This document shows positions 27,329 to 36,000 of a DNA stretch of 64,000 nt, in pieces. This DNA is from Bacteroides faecichinchillae JCM 17102. GTDB lineage: Bacteria > Bacteroidota > Bacteroidia > Bacteroidales > Bacteroidaceae. Under the pieces are notes generated by a model, which did no database searches, was not told the origin of the DNA, and worked only from the letters and a program-made list of their open reading frames with translations. Numbering within the stretch: the stretch's first letter is position 1; each line of letters opens with the position of its first letter. A program made the position numbers and the translations under genes. Location: positions 124,001 through 188,000 of the forward strand of contig NZ_BAKK01000001.1 of the NCBI RefSeq assembly GCF_000614145.1, given 5' to 3'.

Positions 27329-27889
27329 TTACCAATTATTTCCGGCATTGCTACTACCGATAAGTATTTTTATCCGTTGTTTATATAAATTGGCGCCTTC
27401 GGCAATATTCTTGCCTGCATCTACTGTTCCCATTCCGTAAATAACAATAGGTGTTTGCCATGACATTCCCGAATGAATAGCACTCACTTGATAAGGGCGT
27501 AAAAGTTCATCTGTGGTGAAGCGGTTTCTTCCACCACTTCGATATGCTTCGTATTCAGAGCCTGTTGTTGTTACTACTGTCAGTGGCTTTCCAGCTACTG
27601 CAGGAGTTTTAGATAAGAAAGTGAAAACTTCGTCTTGCCATTTTTTCAGCAAAGAGGGAGCAGACATCCAATAGAATGGAAACTGGTAGATGACAGCAGA
27701 AGCTTCAGAAATAATTTTGCTCCATTCGTCTACATTAAAACTTGGCTCCTGCATATCGTAGAGATTAAATATAGCTACGCCTTCGATGTCTTTAACTGCA
27801 TCAAGTAATGCTTTATTAGCCTGCGATTCTCTGAAGTTTGGATGCGCCAGGAGAATTACTACTTTTCTTAAATCTTTATTCATATTCAT
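27329..27889 (-). CDS. NAD(P)H-dependent oxidoreductase, flavodoxin-like fold
   Basis: 186 residues of the NQO1/KefF-like FMN quinone reductase family. The phosphate-binding segment VVILLAHPNFRESQANKALLDAV binds FMN. The conserved VIYQFPFYWMSAPSLLKKWQDEVF and VVTTTGSEYEAYRSGG (flavin contacts) follow. It probably performs two-electron quinone or azo reduction in the cytosol. There is no adjacent potassium-efflux gene, so a KefF role is unlikely. It stands alone, with a 749-base repeat-rich gap downstream and a 451-base A+T-rich gap upstream. Confidence 0.88.
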   Translation of the reverse strand: MNMNKDLRKVVILLAHPNFRESQANKALLDAVKDIEGVAIFNLYDMQEPSFNVDEWSKIISEASAVIYQFPFYWMSAPSLLKKWQDEVFTFLSKTPAVAGKPLTVVTTTGSEYEAYRSGGRNRFTTDELLRPYQVSAIHSGMSWQTPIVIYGMGTVDAGKNIAEGANLYKQRIKILIGSSNAGNNW

Positions 27890-28287
27890 TTCGGAATTTA
27901 GGATAAAACAATTTTGCTTATAGATATAAGGTCAAAAATAAGAAAAAGTTTTCAGAATTTTATATCTTAATAAAAAATAAGTAATCTCATTTATTAAAGT
28001 TTTAACAGTTGTCAGACCGTATTATGCTACCATATTTAGGAATAATTATTTCTTTTATGATCGAGCAAAGAATGTTGTATTGTCGGAAAACAATGTAAAT
28101 ATTTGAAAGAGGGAGGGACTTTACTGGTAATTTATTGTTTAAAGAAATAACATAAAAGTTTTTATCTCTTTGTTTGTTCTTGATTATAAATAATTATGAG
28201 CTATTTTGATTTTAATGTGAAGTAATGAGGTGAAACTTGAATATTTTATTTTTTTATCGGTATTAACCTTAAAATGAAAAAGTGTTG
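27890..28287. other. A+T-rich divergent intergenic region
   Basis: This stretch between the divergent oxidoreductase and nspC genes has no open frame, hairpin or repeat that I can support. It presumably holds the promoter of the oxidoreductase gene, for which no good TAnnTTTG box was found. Confidence 0.4.
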
Positions 28288-28295
28288 TATTTTTG
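28288..28295 (+). promoter_or_regulatory. Candidate -7 box for nspC
   Basis: TATTTTTG fits TAnnTTTG, 45 bases before the ATG at 28341. The -33 region is not consensus-like. Confidence 0.45.
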
Positions 28296-28340
28296 CAGAC
28301 ACGTTAGAATTGAACGTTTTTATTTAGATAAGAATTATAT

Positions 28341-29480
28341 ATGATAGATTTTACCCAATTTCCTTCTCCTTGTTATATCATGGAAGAAGAACTACTCAGA
28401 AAGAATTTAAGTTTGATCAAAAATGTGGCTGACAGGGCAGGAGTGGAGATTATTCTGGCTTTTAAGTCATTTGCCATGTGGCGTTCTTTTCCTATATTTC
28501 GTGAATATATTGATCATTCTACGGCAAGTTCTGTTTATGAAGCTCGTTTAGCATTCGAGGAATTTGGGAGCAAGGCACATACTTATTCTCCGGCATATAC
28601 AGAACAGGATTTTCCGGAAATAATGCGTTGCAGCAGTCATATCACATTTAATTCTTTGTCACAATTTCAACGTTTTTATCCGATGATAGTAGCAGAGAAG
28701 AATGACATTTCATGTGGTATACGTGTTAATCCCGAATATTCGGAAGTAGAAACGGAACTTTATAATCCTTGTGCACCCGGTACTCGTTTCGGGATTACTG
28801 CTGATTTACTACCTGAGATTTTACCGAAAGGTATTGAAGGCTTTCATTGCCACTGCCATTGTGAATCTTCTTCCTTTGAGTTAGAACGTACCTTGCAACA
28901 CCTGGAAGAAAAATTTGCTCGTTGGTTTCCCCAATTAAAGTGGTTAAACCTAGGTGGCGGTCATCTAATGACTCGTAAAGATTATGATACAACACACCTG
29001 ATAAAACTGTTACAAGGGTTAAAAGCACGTTATCCTCATTTACAAATTATCCTTGAACCGGGTTCGGCTTTTACTTGGCAGACAGGAGTACTGACTTCTG
29101 AAGTCGTGGATATTGTAGAGAGTCGTGGAATTAAAACTGCTATCTTAAATGTTAGTTTTACTTGTCATATGCCCGATTGTCTGGAAATGCCATATCAGCC
29201 GGCTGTTCGTGGTGCGGAAATGGGAAATGAAGGGAAGTATATCTACCGCCTTGGTGGAAACTCCTGTTTGAGTGGGGATTATATGGGACTTTGGAGTTTC
29301 GATCATGAGTTGCAGATTGGTGAACAAATTGTGTTTGAAGATATGATTCATTATACGATGGTGAAGACAAATATGTTTAACGGTATCCATCACCCAGCTA
29401 TAGCTCTTTGGACGAAAGAAGGGAAGGCTGAAATATACAAGCAATTTTCTTACGAAGATTATCGTAATAGAATGAGTTGA
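28341..29480 (+). CDS. nspC: Carboxynorspermidine decarboxylase
   Basis: 379 residues, a PLP-dependent fold-III decarboxylase. It produces spermidine or norspermidine from the carboxy precursor in the alternative polyamine route used by Bacteroides. The N-terminus FPSPCYIMEEELLRKNLSLI is followed by the PLP lysine in IILAFKSFAMW (about residue 41). HSTASSVYEARLAFEEFG, GFHCHCHCESSSFELE, LNLGGGHL, LEPGSAFTW and the C-terminal GGNSCLSGDYMG with its catalytic cysteine are family features. It is a single gene; its usual partner (carboxynorspermidine dehydrogenase) is not adjacent. Confidence 0.93.
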   Translation: MIDFTQFPSPCYIMEEELLRKNLSLIKNVADRAGVEIILAFKSFAMWRSFPIFREYIDHSTASSVYEARLAFEEFGSKAHTYSPAYTEQDFPEIMRCSSHITFNSLSQFQRFYPMIVAEKNDISCGIRVNPEYSEVETELYNPCAPGTRFGITADLLPEILPKGIEGFHCHCHCESSSFELERTLQHLEEKFARWFPQLKWLNLGGGHLMTRKDYDTTHLIKLLQGLKARYPHLQIILEPGSAFTWQTGVLTSEVVDIVESRGIKTAILNVSFTCHMPDCLEMPYQPAVRGAEMGNEGKYIYRLGGNSCLSGDYMGLWSFDHELQIGEQIVFEDMIHYTMVKTNMFNGIHHPAIALWTKEGKAEIYKQFSYEDYRNRMS

Positions 29481-29549
29481 TAATCAAAACGATTGTTTTG
29501 TGGTAGGTATAGAGTGGAATATATTACTGTGAAAAAAGTAAGCAGAATG

Positions 29550-29580
29550 TTTGCAGGTTTACGGAATTTGTCTACCTTTG
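29550..29580 (+). promoter_or_regulatory. Promoter of the tRNA cluster
   Basis: TTTG (29550..29553), a 19-base spacer and TACCTTTG (29573..29580) form an ideal Bacteroides promoter, 19 bases before the first tRNA. Confidence 0.75.
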
Positions 29581-29599
29581 CAACCGCAAACGAAAAAAT

Positions 29600-29672
29600 G
29601 CGGAAATAGCTCAGTTGGTAGAGCATAACCTTGCCAAGGTTAGGGTCGCGAGTTCGAGTCTCGTTTTCCGCT
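29600..29672 (+). tRNA. tRNA-Gly (GCC)
   Basis: A 73-base cloverleaf: acceptor GCGGAAA/TTTCCGC, anticodon loop TTGCCAA (anticodon GCC), T-loop TTCGAGT. CCA is not encoded. It is identical to the copies at 29913 and 30143. Confidence 0.95.
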
Positions 29673-29706
29673 CATGTTTTCTTTGAAGTGTTGGAAATAA
29701 ATCTTT

Positions 29707-29788
29707 GCCCAGGTGGCGGAATTGGTAGACGCGCACGTTTCAGGTGCGTGTGTCGAGAGGCATGCAGGTTCGAGTCCTGTTCTGGGCA
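29707..29788 (+). tRNA. tRNA-Leu (CAG)
   Basis: Class II tRNA: acceptor GCCCAGG/TCTGGGC, anticodon loop TTCAGGT (CAG), long variable arm TGTC-GAGA-GGCA with a GNRA loop. CCA is not encoded. Confidence 0.93.
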
Positions 29789-29809
29789 CAGAATTTTAAC
29801 TTTAATTCT

Positions 29810-29893
29810 GGAGAGGTGGCGGAATTGGTAGACGCGCTACTTTGAGGGGGTAGTGACAGTTATGTCGTGGGAGTTCGAGTCTCCTTCTCTTCA
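29810..29893 (+). tRNA. tRNA-Leu (GAG)
   Basis: Class II tRNA: acceptor GGAGAGG/TCTCTTC with wobble pairs, anticodon loop TTGAGGG (GAG), variable arm around ACAGTTATGTCGT. CCA is not encoded. It occurs once in the cluster. Confidence 0.92.
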
Positions 29894-29912
29894 CAGGTAA
29901 TTAAAGGGTTTT

Positions 29913-29985
29913 GCGGAAATAGCTCAGTTGGTAGAGCATAACCTTGCCAAGGTTAGGGTCGCGAGTTCGAGTCTCGTTTTCCGCT
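29913..29985 (+). tRNA. tRNA-Gly (GCC)
   Basis: Second identical copy of the 73-base tRNA-Gly; anticodon loop TTGCCAA. Confidence 0.95.
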
Positions 29986-30017
29986 CTTATTTCTTTGAAA
30001 TATTGTAACTAAGTTTT

Positions 30018-30099
30018 GCCCAGGTGGCGGAATTGGTAGACGCGCACGTTTCAGGTGCGTGTGTCGCGAGGCATGCAGGTTCGAGTCCTGTTCTGGGCA
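30018..30099 (+). tRNA. tRNA-Leu (CAG)
   Basis: Second copy of tRNA-Leu(CAG). It differs from the first only in the variable-arm loop (GCGA instead of GAGA, both GNRA). It is followed by CCA at 30100..30102, which the first copy lacks. Confidence 0.93.
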
Positions 30100-30142
30100 C
30101 CACTCATTCAGATCGCTGAAGAAGAAAAAAGAAATTTAGTTT

Positions 30143-30215
30143 GCGGAAATAGCTCAGTTGGTAGAGCATAACCTTGCCAAGGTTAGGGTCGCGAGTTCGA
30201 GTCTCGTTTTCCGCT
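30143..30215 (+). tRNA. tRNA-Gly (GCC)
   Basis: Third identical copy of tRNA-Gly; the last gene of the cluster, followed by a terminator. Confidence 0.95.
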
Positions 30216-30227
30216 CATATAAGTCCT

Positions 30228-30263
30228 AGGTTGTCAATTACTGCTATTGGCAACCTTTTTTAT
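30228..30263 (+). terminator. Terminator of the tRNA cluster
   Basis: AGGTTGTCAAT pairs with ATTGGCAACCT (one wobble) around a 7-base loop, followed by TTTTTT. Confidence 0.8.
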
Positions 30264-30565
30264 TTATGTAATGAGTCTTATTTATTGACAACTATGCTTT
30301 TTAATGAGTATGATTCTCATTATAATATATCAACTTTTTGAGAAATCTGATTTAGGTATTATGATATAGGGAAAAGTAATATTAACCCTCTTGCAATTGT
30401 TAGAAAAATAATTTACTGCGTTATTTGATTCTTACTATATAGATTCGTTTTTTCTGTTTTCTTTCTTCTTTATTATTTCTTATTTTTTTGTGTTATGTAA
30501 TATGTGTTAAAAGCCGGAAGCGAATTAAATTTGTTTTTGGCATGAATTGTATCATATAAAAAGTA

Positions 30566-31516
30566 ATGCAAATGAAAAATAGAAATGGATTTAGTCAATG
30601 TGCTGAGCAGTACATTGCACGTTTACGGAAAGAAGGCCGTTATTCAACAGCGCATGTATACAAGAATGCGCTTTATTCTTTCACTAGTTTTTGCGGTACT
30701 ATACATGTATCGTTTAATCAGATAACTCGGGAGTGTCTGCGACATTACGGACAACATCTTTATGGATGTGGATTGAAACCTAATACAATTTCTACGTATA
30801 TGCGGATGCTTCGTAGTATTTATAATCGAGGAGTAGAAGCGGGAAATGCTCCTTATATTCCTCGTTTATTTCGTGATGTGTATACTGGAGTGGATGTACG
30901 TCAGAAAAAAGCTCTGCCTGTTGGAGAGCTCCATAAGTTACTTTATGAAGATCCCGGTTCAGAGCAACTACGGCGTACACAGGCGATTGCTGCTCTGATG
31001 TTTCAGTTTTGTGGGATGCCATTTGTAGATTTTGCCTATATGGAGAAGTCTGCTTTACAACAGAATGTGCTGCACTATAATCGTGTGAAAACTCGGACAC
31101 CGATGAGTATAGAAGTTTTGGATACAGCAAAAGAACTTATAAACCAACTTCGTAGCAAACATATTCCATTGCCTGGATACCCTGATTATCTGTTTAATGT
31201 ATTGAGTGGGAATAAAAAGAGAAAAGAAGAAAGTGCATATCGTGAATATCAATCGGCTCTTCGTCTATTCAATAATCGTCTAAAAGGACTTGCCAGAGCT
31301 TTGCACTTAAGCTCTTTAGTTACTTCTTATACGCTTCGCCATTCGTGGGCGACTACTGCAAAGTATCGGGGAGTGCCTATTGAAATGATCAGCGAATCAT
31401 TAGGGCATACATCGATCAAAACAACGCAAATCTATTTGAAAGGCTTTGGATTAAAAGAACGAACAGAAGTAAATCGGTTGAATTTATATTACGTTAAGAG
31501 AGGTGTGATAAACTAA
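30566..31516 (+). CDS. Tyrosine recombinase, probable local promoter invertase
   Basis: 316 residues of the phage-integrase (tyrosine recombinase) family. The N-terminal SAM-like core-binding domain (about 10-105; FSQCAEQYIARLRKEGRYSTAHVYKNALYSF) precedes the catalytic domain. Visible are SYTLRHSWATTAKYRG (arginine II), ISESLGHTSIKTTQIYLKGF (conserved GH and the nucleophilic tyrosine). At the first catalytic arginine position relatives often read RGMxFVD; here it is CGMPFVD, so that arginine may be absent or displaced. Such recombinases head many Bacteroides capsule loci and invert the adjacent promoter. The perfect 22-bp inverted repeats 45 bases after its stop are its likely target. It also follows a tRNA cluster, but no att duplication is seen. 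Confidence 0.88.
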   Translation: MQMKNRNGFSQCAEQYIARLRKEGRYSTAHVYKNALYSFTSFCGTIHVSFNQITRECLRHYGQHLYGCGLKPNTISTYMRMLRSIYNRGVEAGNAPYIPRLFRDVYTGVDVRQKKALPVGELHKLLYEDPGSEQLRRTQAIAALMFQFCGMPFVDFAYMEKSALQQNVLHYNRVKTRTPMSIEVLDTAKELINQLRSKHIPLPGYPDYLFNVLSGNKKRKEESAYREYQSALRLFNNRLKGLARALHLSSLVTSYTLRHSWATTAKYRGVPIEMISESLGHTSIKTTQIYLKGFGLKERTEVNRLNLYYVKRGVIN

Positions 31517-31560
31517 TTTGTGAAAGTTAAAAACCTGAAAATCAATATTAAAGTATGTTT

Positions 31561-31582
31561 GTTACTTCTTAGGTAACGGAAT
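31561..31582 (+). repeat. Left inverted repeat of the invertible promoter
   Basis: A 22-base sequence identical to the reverse complement of 31826..31847. It contains the inner dyad GTTAC-N7-GTAAC (31561..31577), the form expected of a tyrosine-recombinase core site with a 7-base crossover region. Confidence 0.88.
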
Positions 31583-31825
31583 TAAATCTGCCGCAAAGAT
31601 ATACAAAAATATAAATAACCAGCAAATTTTTATCTGTTTTTTTCTTTATCTCAGTGATTTAGGATAAAAAAATGTCTGAGCATGAAATTATCTTATCTTC
31701 ATACTCTATAATTTATGTGCTTTATTTTTTAATAAGTATTCCTTTCACTAAAGATAAATACTCTTCTAACATTGTATTTGTCGATGTTTTTCTTTTTTTC
31801 ATTTGATATGGTTTTGCTTTTGTGT
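31583..31825. other. Invertible DNA segment carrying a promoter
   Basis: 243 bases between perfect inverted repeats, very A+T-rich, with no gene. Its only good promoter is on the minus strand at 31594..31626. In this assembly it fires leftward, away from the export genes. Inversion would place it about 12 bases inside the right repeat, firing into the gene at 31985. The arrangement matches phase-variable capsule promoters known from Bacteroides. Confidence 0.82.
31594..31626 (-). promoter_or_regulatory. Promoter within the invertible segment (OFF orientation)
   Basis: On the minus strand TTTG (31626..31623), a 21-base spacer and TATCTTTG (31601..31594) match the Bacteroides promoter consensus. 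In the orientation given, it transcribes towards the 3' end of the recombinase gene. Confidence 0.8.
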
Positions 31826-31847
31826 ATTCCGTTACCTAAGAAGTAAC
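31826..31847 (-). repeat. Right inverted repeat of the invertible promoter
   Basis: Exact reverse complement of 31561..31582, including the GTTAC-N7-GTAAC dyad. It lies 137 bases before the start of the Wza-like gene. Confidence 0.88.
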
Positions 31848-31984
31848 GGACAAGTATGGGGTAAAAAATATGATTTCGAGGGAATAGAAATCAATGAATG
31901 GTGGGGTATTGATAGAATAGGGGAGTAGGTTGCACTTTTGTAACCTTAACGGGCTGTGTTTAATTGTTTAATAATGATGAGTTA

Positions 31985-32771
31985 ATGAAAGTATGGGTAT
32001 GTATGTGCTCTGTCACATTATTGTTGATGTCTTGCCAATCGTATAAGAATGTGCCTTATCTGAAAGATGCAGAAGAGGTATGTCAAAGGACACAACAGGA
32101 GAAACTTTATGATGCTAAAATTATGCCAAAAGACTTGCTGACAATTGTAGTGTCGTGTACAAGTCCGGAATTGGCTGCTCCTTTTAATCTGACTGTAGCC
32201 ACTGGTAGTAATGTCACTTTGAATTATACAACAACACAGCCCGTTTTACAACAGTATCTGGTTGATAACGATGGGAAAATCAATTTTCCTGTGCTAGGAG
32301 AATTATCCGTAGGAGGATTGACAAAGAAACAGACAGAGCAATTGGTAGTGGAAAAACTAAAACCCTATTTAACGGAAACTCCTATTGTTACTGTACGTAT
32401 GGTGAACTATAAAATTTCAGTAATTGGTGAGGTGGCACATCCCGGTACATTTATTATTTCGAATGAAAAAAGTGAATCTTTTGGAAGCATTGGCAATGGC
32501 AGGAGATATGACAGTGTACGGACTTCGTAATGATATCAAATTAATTCGTGAAAATGCTATAGGCAAGCAAGAGATAGTATCTTTGGATTTGAATAATGCA
32601 GAAACGATTTTCTCTCCTTATTATTATCTGCAACAAAATGATATTGTCTATGTGACGCCAAATAAAGCTAAGGCGCGGAATGCCGATATTGGGAGTAGTA
32701 CAAGTTTATGGTTTTCGGCAACTTCCATTTTAATCTCTCTTGCCAGCTTGTTATTTAATATTTTAAAATAG
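31985..32771 (+). pseudogene. Wza-like polysaccharide export lipoprotein, frameshifted
   Basis: Two overlapping frames make one protein of the polysaccharide biosynthesis/export family (about 261 residues when restored). The ATG at 31985 begins a signal peptide with lipobox LLLMSC. The export domain follows (YDAKIMPKDLLTIVVSCTSPELAAPFNL), then a SLBB segment (YKISVIGEVAHPGTFIISNEK). At the A6 run 32466..32471 the frame shifts: one A fewer restores VNLLEALAMAGDMTVYGLRNDIKLIRE and a C-terminal membrane helix (LWFSATSILISLASLLFNIL). As assembled the first frame ends at 32530. It should form the outer-membrane exit channel for capsule or EPS. Whether this is a mutation, slippage or an assembly error cannot be told here. 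Confidence 0.85.
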
Positions 32772-32778
32772 ATATATA

Positions 32779-35183
32779 ATGAAAGAGAATTCATACGGGG
32801 AGGTAAACGTTGTGAATGAAGAAGAAATTGATCTTCGGGAATTAATCTTTAGTTATTTGTCTTATTGGCCATGGATTATTACATCTGTATTTCTTTGTTT
32901 TGTGGGTGCCTGGTTGTATTTATACTTCACTCCTCCGGTTTATCGTGTTTCTGGCTCTATTATTATTAAGGATGAAAAAAGGAAGGGAATGTGGGAACTG
33001 CTATCGGGTTGGAGAATCTAGGATTGGGCGGTATGATTACAGCTTCGCAAAATATGGACAATGAGATGGAAGTATTGTGCTCCAAGTCATTACTTAAAAA
33101 AGTGGTGAATGATTTGGAACTATATATAACTTATAAAAATGAGGATGAATTTCCAGCAAAGGAGCTGTATAAATCTTCTCCTGTTATAGTTAGTTTGACT
33201 CCACAAGAGGCTGATAAACTGTCGGAAAGTGTGCTTATTGATATGAAGTTTTCACCAGTGGACGGTTTAGAAGTCAAGGTGAATGTTGGAGATAGTTTAT
33301 ATAGTTGTAATTTTAATCAGTTGCCGGCAGTATTACCTACAGATGTCGGAACTTTTGGTTTTATGATAAATGATTCCTTTCAGGCAGGAGAGAGAAAAGA
33401 AGTCTCTCATGTCAGTGCAGTGATCTCTCAACCGATGAAAGTGGCTAAGGGATATCTTAATGCTTTGACTATAAAACCAACATCCAAAACAACTTCTGTT
33501 GCTATTATTTCTTTGGAAAATACTAATTCCCGGCGTGGACGTGATTTTATCAATAAATTATTGGAGATGTATAATCAGAATGCTAATAATGACAAAAATG
33601 AAGTTGCAGAGAAAACGCGTGATTTTATCAATACCCGAATAGAGATTATTAATAAGGAACTTGGAAATACTGAAGAAAAGCTGGAAACGTTCAAGCGAAA
33701 TGCCGGATTGACAAATATAAGTAGTGATGCAGAATTAGCTTTGGAAGGTAATGCGGAATATGAGAAGAAACGCGTAGCAAACGGAACACAAATTAATTTG
33801 ATACACGACTTAGTTACCTATATCAATGACTCTTCTAATGAGTTTGAGGTGCTTCCAGGGAATATTGGTTTATCGGATGGTGGTCTTTCAACACAAATCG
33901 ACCGTTATAATGAGTTGATTCTTGAACGTAAGCGGCTTTTGAATACTTCTACAGAAAATAATCCTGCGATTATTAATTTGACTGCAAGTATTCAGGCAAT
34001 GAAAACGAATGTACGGGCGACTATGAATGGAGTTCTGCAAGGGTTGCTTATAACAAAAGCTGATTTGGATCGTGAAGCTAAACGCTTTTCGCGTCGTATT
34101 AGTGATGCTCCCGGACAGGAACGTCAATATGTGAGTATTACCCGTCAACAAGAGATTAAAGCGGGACTTTATTTAATGCTTTTGCAAAAACGGGAAGAAA
34201 ATGCTATAACATTGGCTGCTACTGCCAATAATGCTAAAATAATTGATGAACCGATTGCGGATGATGTTCCTGTTTCTCCCAGACGGCTAATTATTTACTT
34301 AATTGCATTGATACTAGGAATGGGAGTACCGGCAGCAGCTATTTTCTTGATAAGATTGTTTAAATTCAAGATTGAGGATCGGACTGATGTAGAGAAGTTG
34401 ACTAAAATCCCTATTGTTGGAAGTATTCCTCTGGCAGATGAGAAACAGGAAAAGCAAGGTTCGATAGTTGTATTTGAGAATCAAAACAACCTGATGAGTG
34501 AGGCTTTCCGTAATATCCGGACAAAACTTCAGTTTATGATTCATGATGGTGGAAAAGTGATAATGGTAACTTCGACCATTAGTGATGAAGGGAAATCGTT
34601 TGTTGCTTCCAATCTTGCTATTAGCCTTTCATTAATGGGTAAGAGAGTGGTAATTGTTGGACTTGATCTTCGTAAGCCGGGATTGAATAAAGTGTTCAGC
34701 ATTTTGCCTCAAAAAAGTGGAATCACTCAATATCTGGCAAATCCGGCTACTACAGAGTTGGTGGACTTGATACAACCTTCAGGAATAAATTCTGATCTGT
34801 ATGTTCTTCCAGGTGGAACCATTCCTCCTAATCCTACGGAATTACTGGCTCGTGATACTTTGGATAAAGCTATTCAAGTGTTGAAAGAACGTTTTGATTA
34901 TGTGATTCTTGATACAGCTCCGATAGGTATGGTAACTGATACATTGGTAATAGGTCGTGTTGCTGATTTATCTGTGTATGTGTGTCGTTCTGGGTATACA
35001 CGTAAAGGGGAATATATGCTAATTAATGAACTGGCGGAAAGTGGAAAGTTGCCGGAATTGTGCACAATTATTAATGGGGAAGATTTGTCTAAACGGAAAT
35101 ATGGATATTACGGCTACGGTAAGTATGGTGGTAAATATGGTTATGGAAAGGGTTATGGTTATGGACAGAATGTAAGTAAATAG
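32779..35183 (+). pseudogene. Wzz/Wzc-like chain-length determinant and tyrosine kinase, frameshifted
   Basis: The first frame (32779..33021) encodes the cytoplasmic N-terminus and first membrane helix (WPWIITSVFLCFVGAWLYLYF) of a Wzz domain. The second (to 35183) carries the rest. An A6 run at 32975..32980 would need one more A to join them as DEKKEGNVGTAIGLENLG, giving about 801 residues. Further on are a coiled coil (about 270-430), a second membrane helix (LIIYLIALILGMGVPAAAIFLI), a kinase domain with the P-loop-like TISDEGKSFVASNLA and VVIVGLDLRKPG, and a C-terminal tail with nine tyrosines, the autophosphorylation cluster of BY-kinases. It starts 7 bases after the Wza-like gene. Confidence 0.87.
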
Positions 35184-35185
35184 AG

Positions 35186-35341
35186 TTAATAGTTCGATAA
35201 TACTCTGCAATATCCACATCAAGGAGCATGAAAATTTACGAGACAAGGTTTATTACTTTTGAAATCCCACTGATCAGGATAAGCCTGATAATCAGCTACT
35301 CTCTCGACAAAACTTTTTTTGGTCAAATCTGTTATTTTCAT
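35186..35341 (-). pseudogene. Thioredoxin gene remnant
   Basis: On the minus strand an ATG at 35341 opens MKITDLTKKSFVERVADYQA, then WDFKSNKPCLVNFHAP, a stop codon, and CGYCRVLS. This is the N-terminal half of a thioredoxin whose active-site WCGYC has TGA in place of TGG. The sequence is cut a few codons later, within 3 bases of the end of the Wzc-like gene. The nonsense codon plus truncation make it a dead gene. Confidence 0.72.
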
Positions 35342-35743
35342 ATTTTTCTTTTATTTATAGTGACAATACTTCCTTTCTGTACTTATCTAATAAAATTCTA
35401 ATTTGGAATGAGAGTCTTAGAATGGTTTTGACCCTTTTTCTACCTTATCTCGTTTCGGACAAGTAAAAAGAATGGAAGAGAATGATATTGGTCAGGGGAA
35501 TTGTCTTGATGAGGAAAGGAGAGAATCATTGAATTAGGATATGCTTCTGAAAAATGTACCGATTGTACCGTTCTATGATTGTAGCGGTTGTTATTACTTT
35601 AGCCTTATTATTCGCATTTATCTGTTTGTGTGCATAACGGGTATTTCCTCATGTAATAATCATATAAAACATTTTATCGTTTCTCTTTGTCAAATTATAA
35701 AATAAATTATATATGAACTCACATAATAGAACCAGTATTTGGT
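35342..35743. other. Non-coding gap with a possible small membrane peptide
   Basis: No convincing gene. A 27-codon frame at 35554..35637 (MYRLYRSMIVAVVITLALLF...) has one hydrophobic helix. It could be a fragment of a lost membrane protein or a chance frame. The region lies between two gene remnants and probably is decayed DNA. Confidence 0.35.
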
Positions 35744-35998
35744 ATGATTAAAAAAATAGATTATTTTTCTTTATTTGCAAGAATAGCTATTGGTCTGAGT
35801 TTTTATCGGCTGTTGCAGGTCGAATTGGATTATGGACCCTTATTGGGGGAAGTGAAGATGTAGGCTCTTTTTAGTGGAATCCTATTATTAACTTTTGCTT
35901 TTTCAATGCTACTCTTTACGAGTTTTAAGGCTCCATTAGATTATAGTGTGTTTACAGCCGCAGCTTGTTCTTTCTTACTTTATAAAAACAGTAAATAA
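35744..35998 (+). pseudogene. DoxX-family membrane protein remnant
   Basis: ATG at 35744 gives IDYFSLFARIAIGLSF. After a one-base loss in the T run at 35801..35804 the frame continues LSAVAGRIGLWTLIGGSEDVG. Then, after an internal gap, a third frame gives SGILLLTFAFSMLLFTSFKAPLDYSVFTAAACSFLLYKNSK and a stop at 35998. These blocks match the start and end of Bacteroides DoxX-family proteins (about 140-150 residues), but the middle is missing. It is a pseudogene with at least two lesions. Confidence 0.72.
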
Positions 35999-36000
35999 AA

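Noticed and set aside
29810..29893. tRNA-Leu(GAG) as a pseudogene because of G-T pairs in the acceptor stem
   Set aside because: All seven acceptor positions still pair (with wobble), and the loops are canonical.
30143..31516. A genomic island inserted at the tRNA-Gly gene by the adjacent integrase
   Set aside because: No direct repeat of the tRNA 3' end is seen downstream, and the recombinase sits beside its own inverted repeats, which fits a local invertase better.
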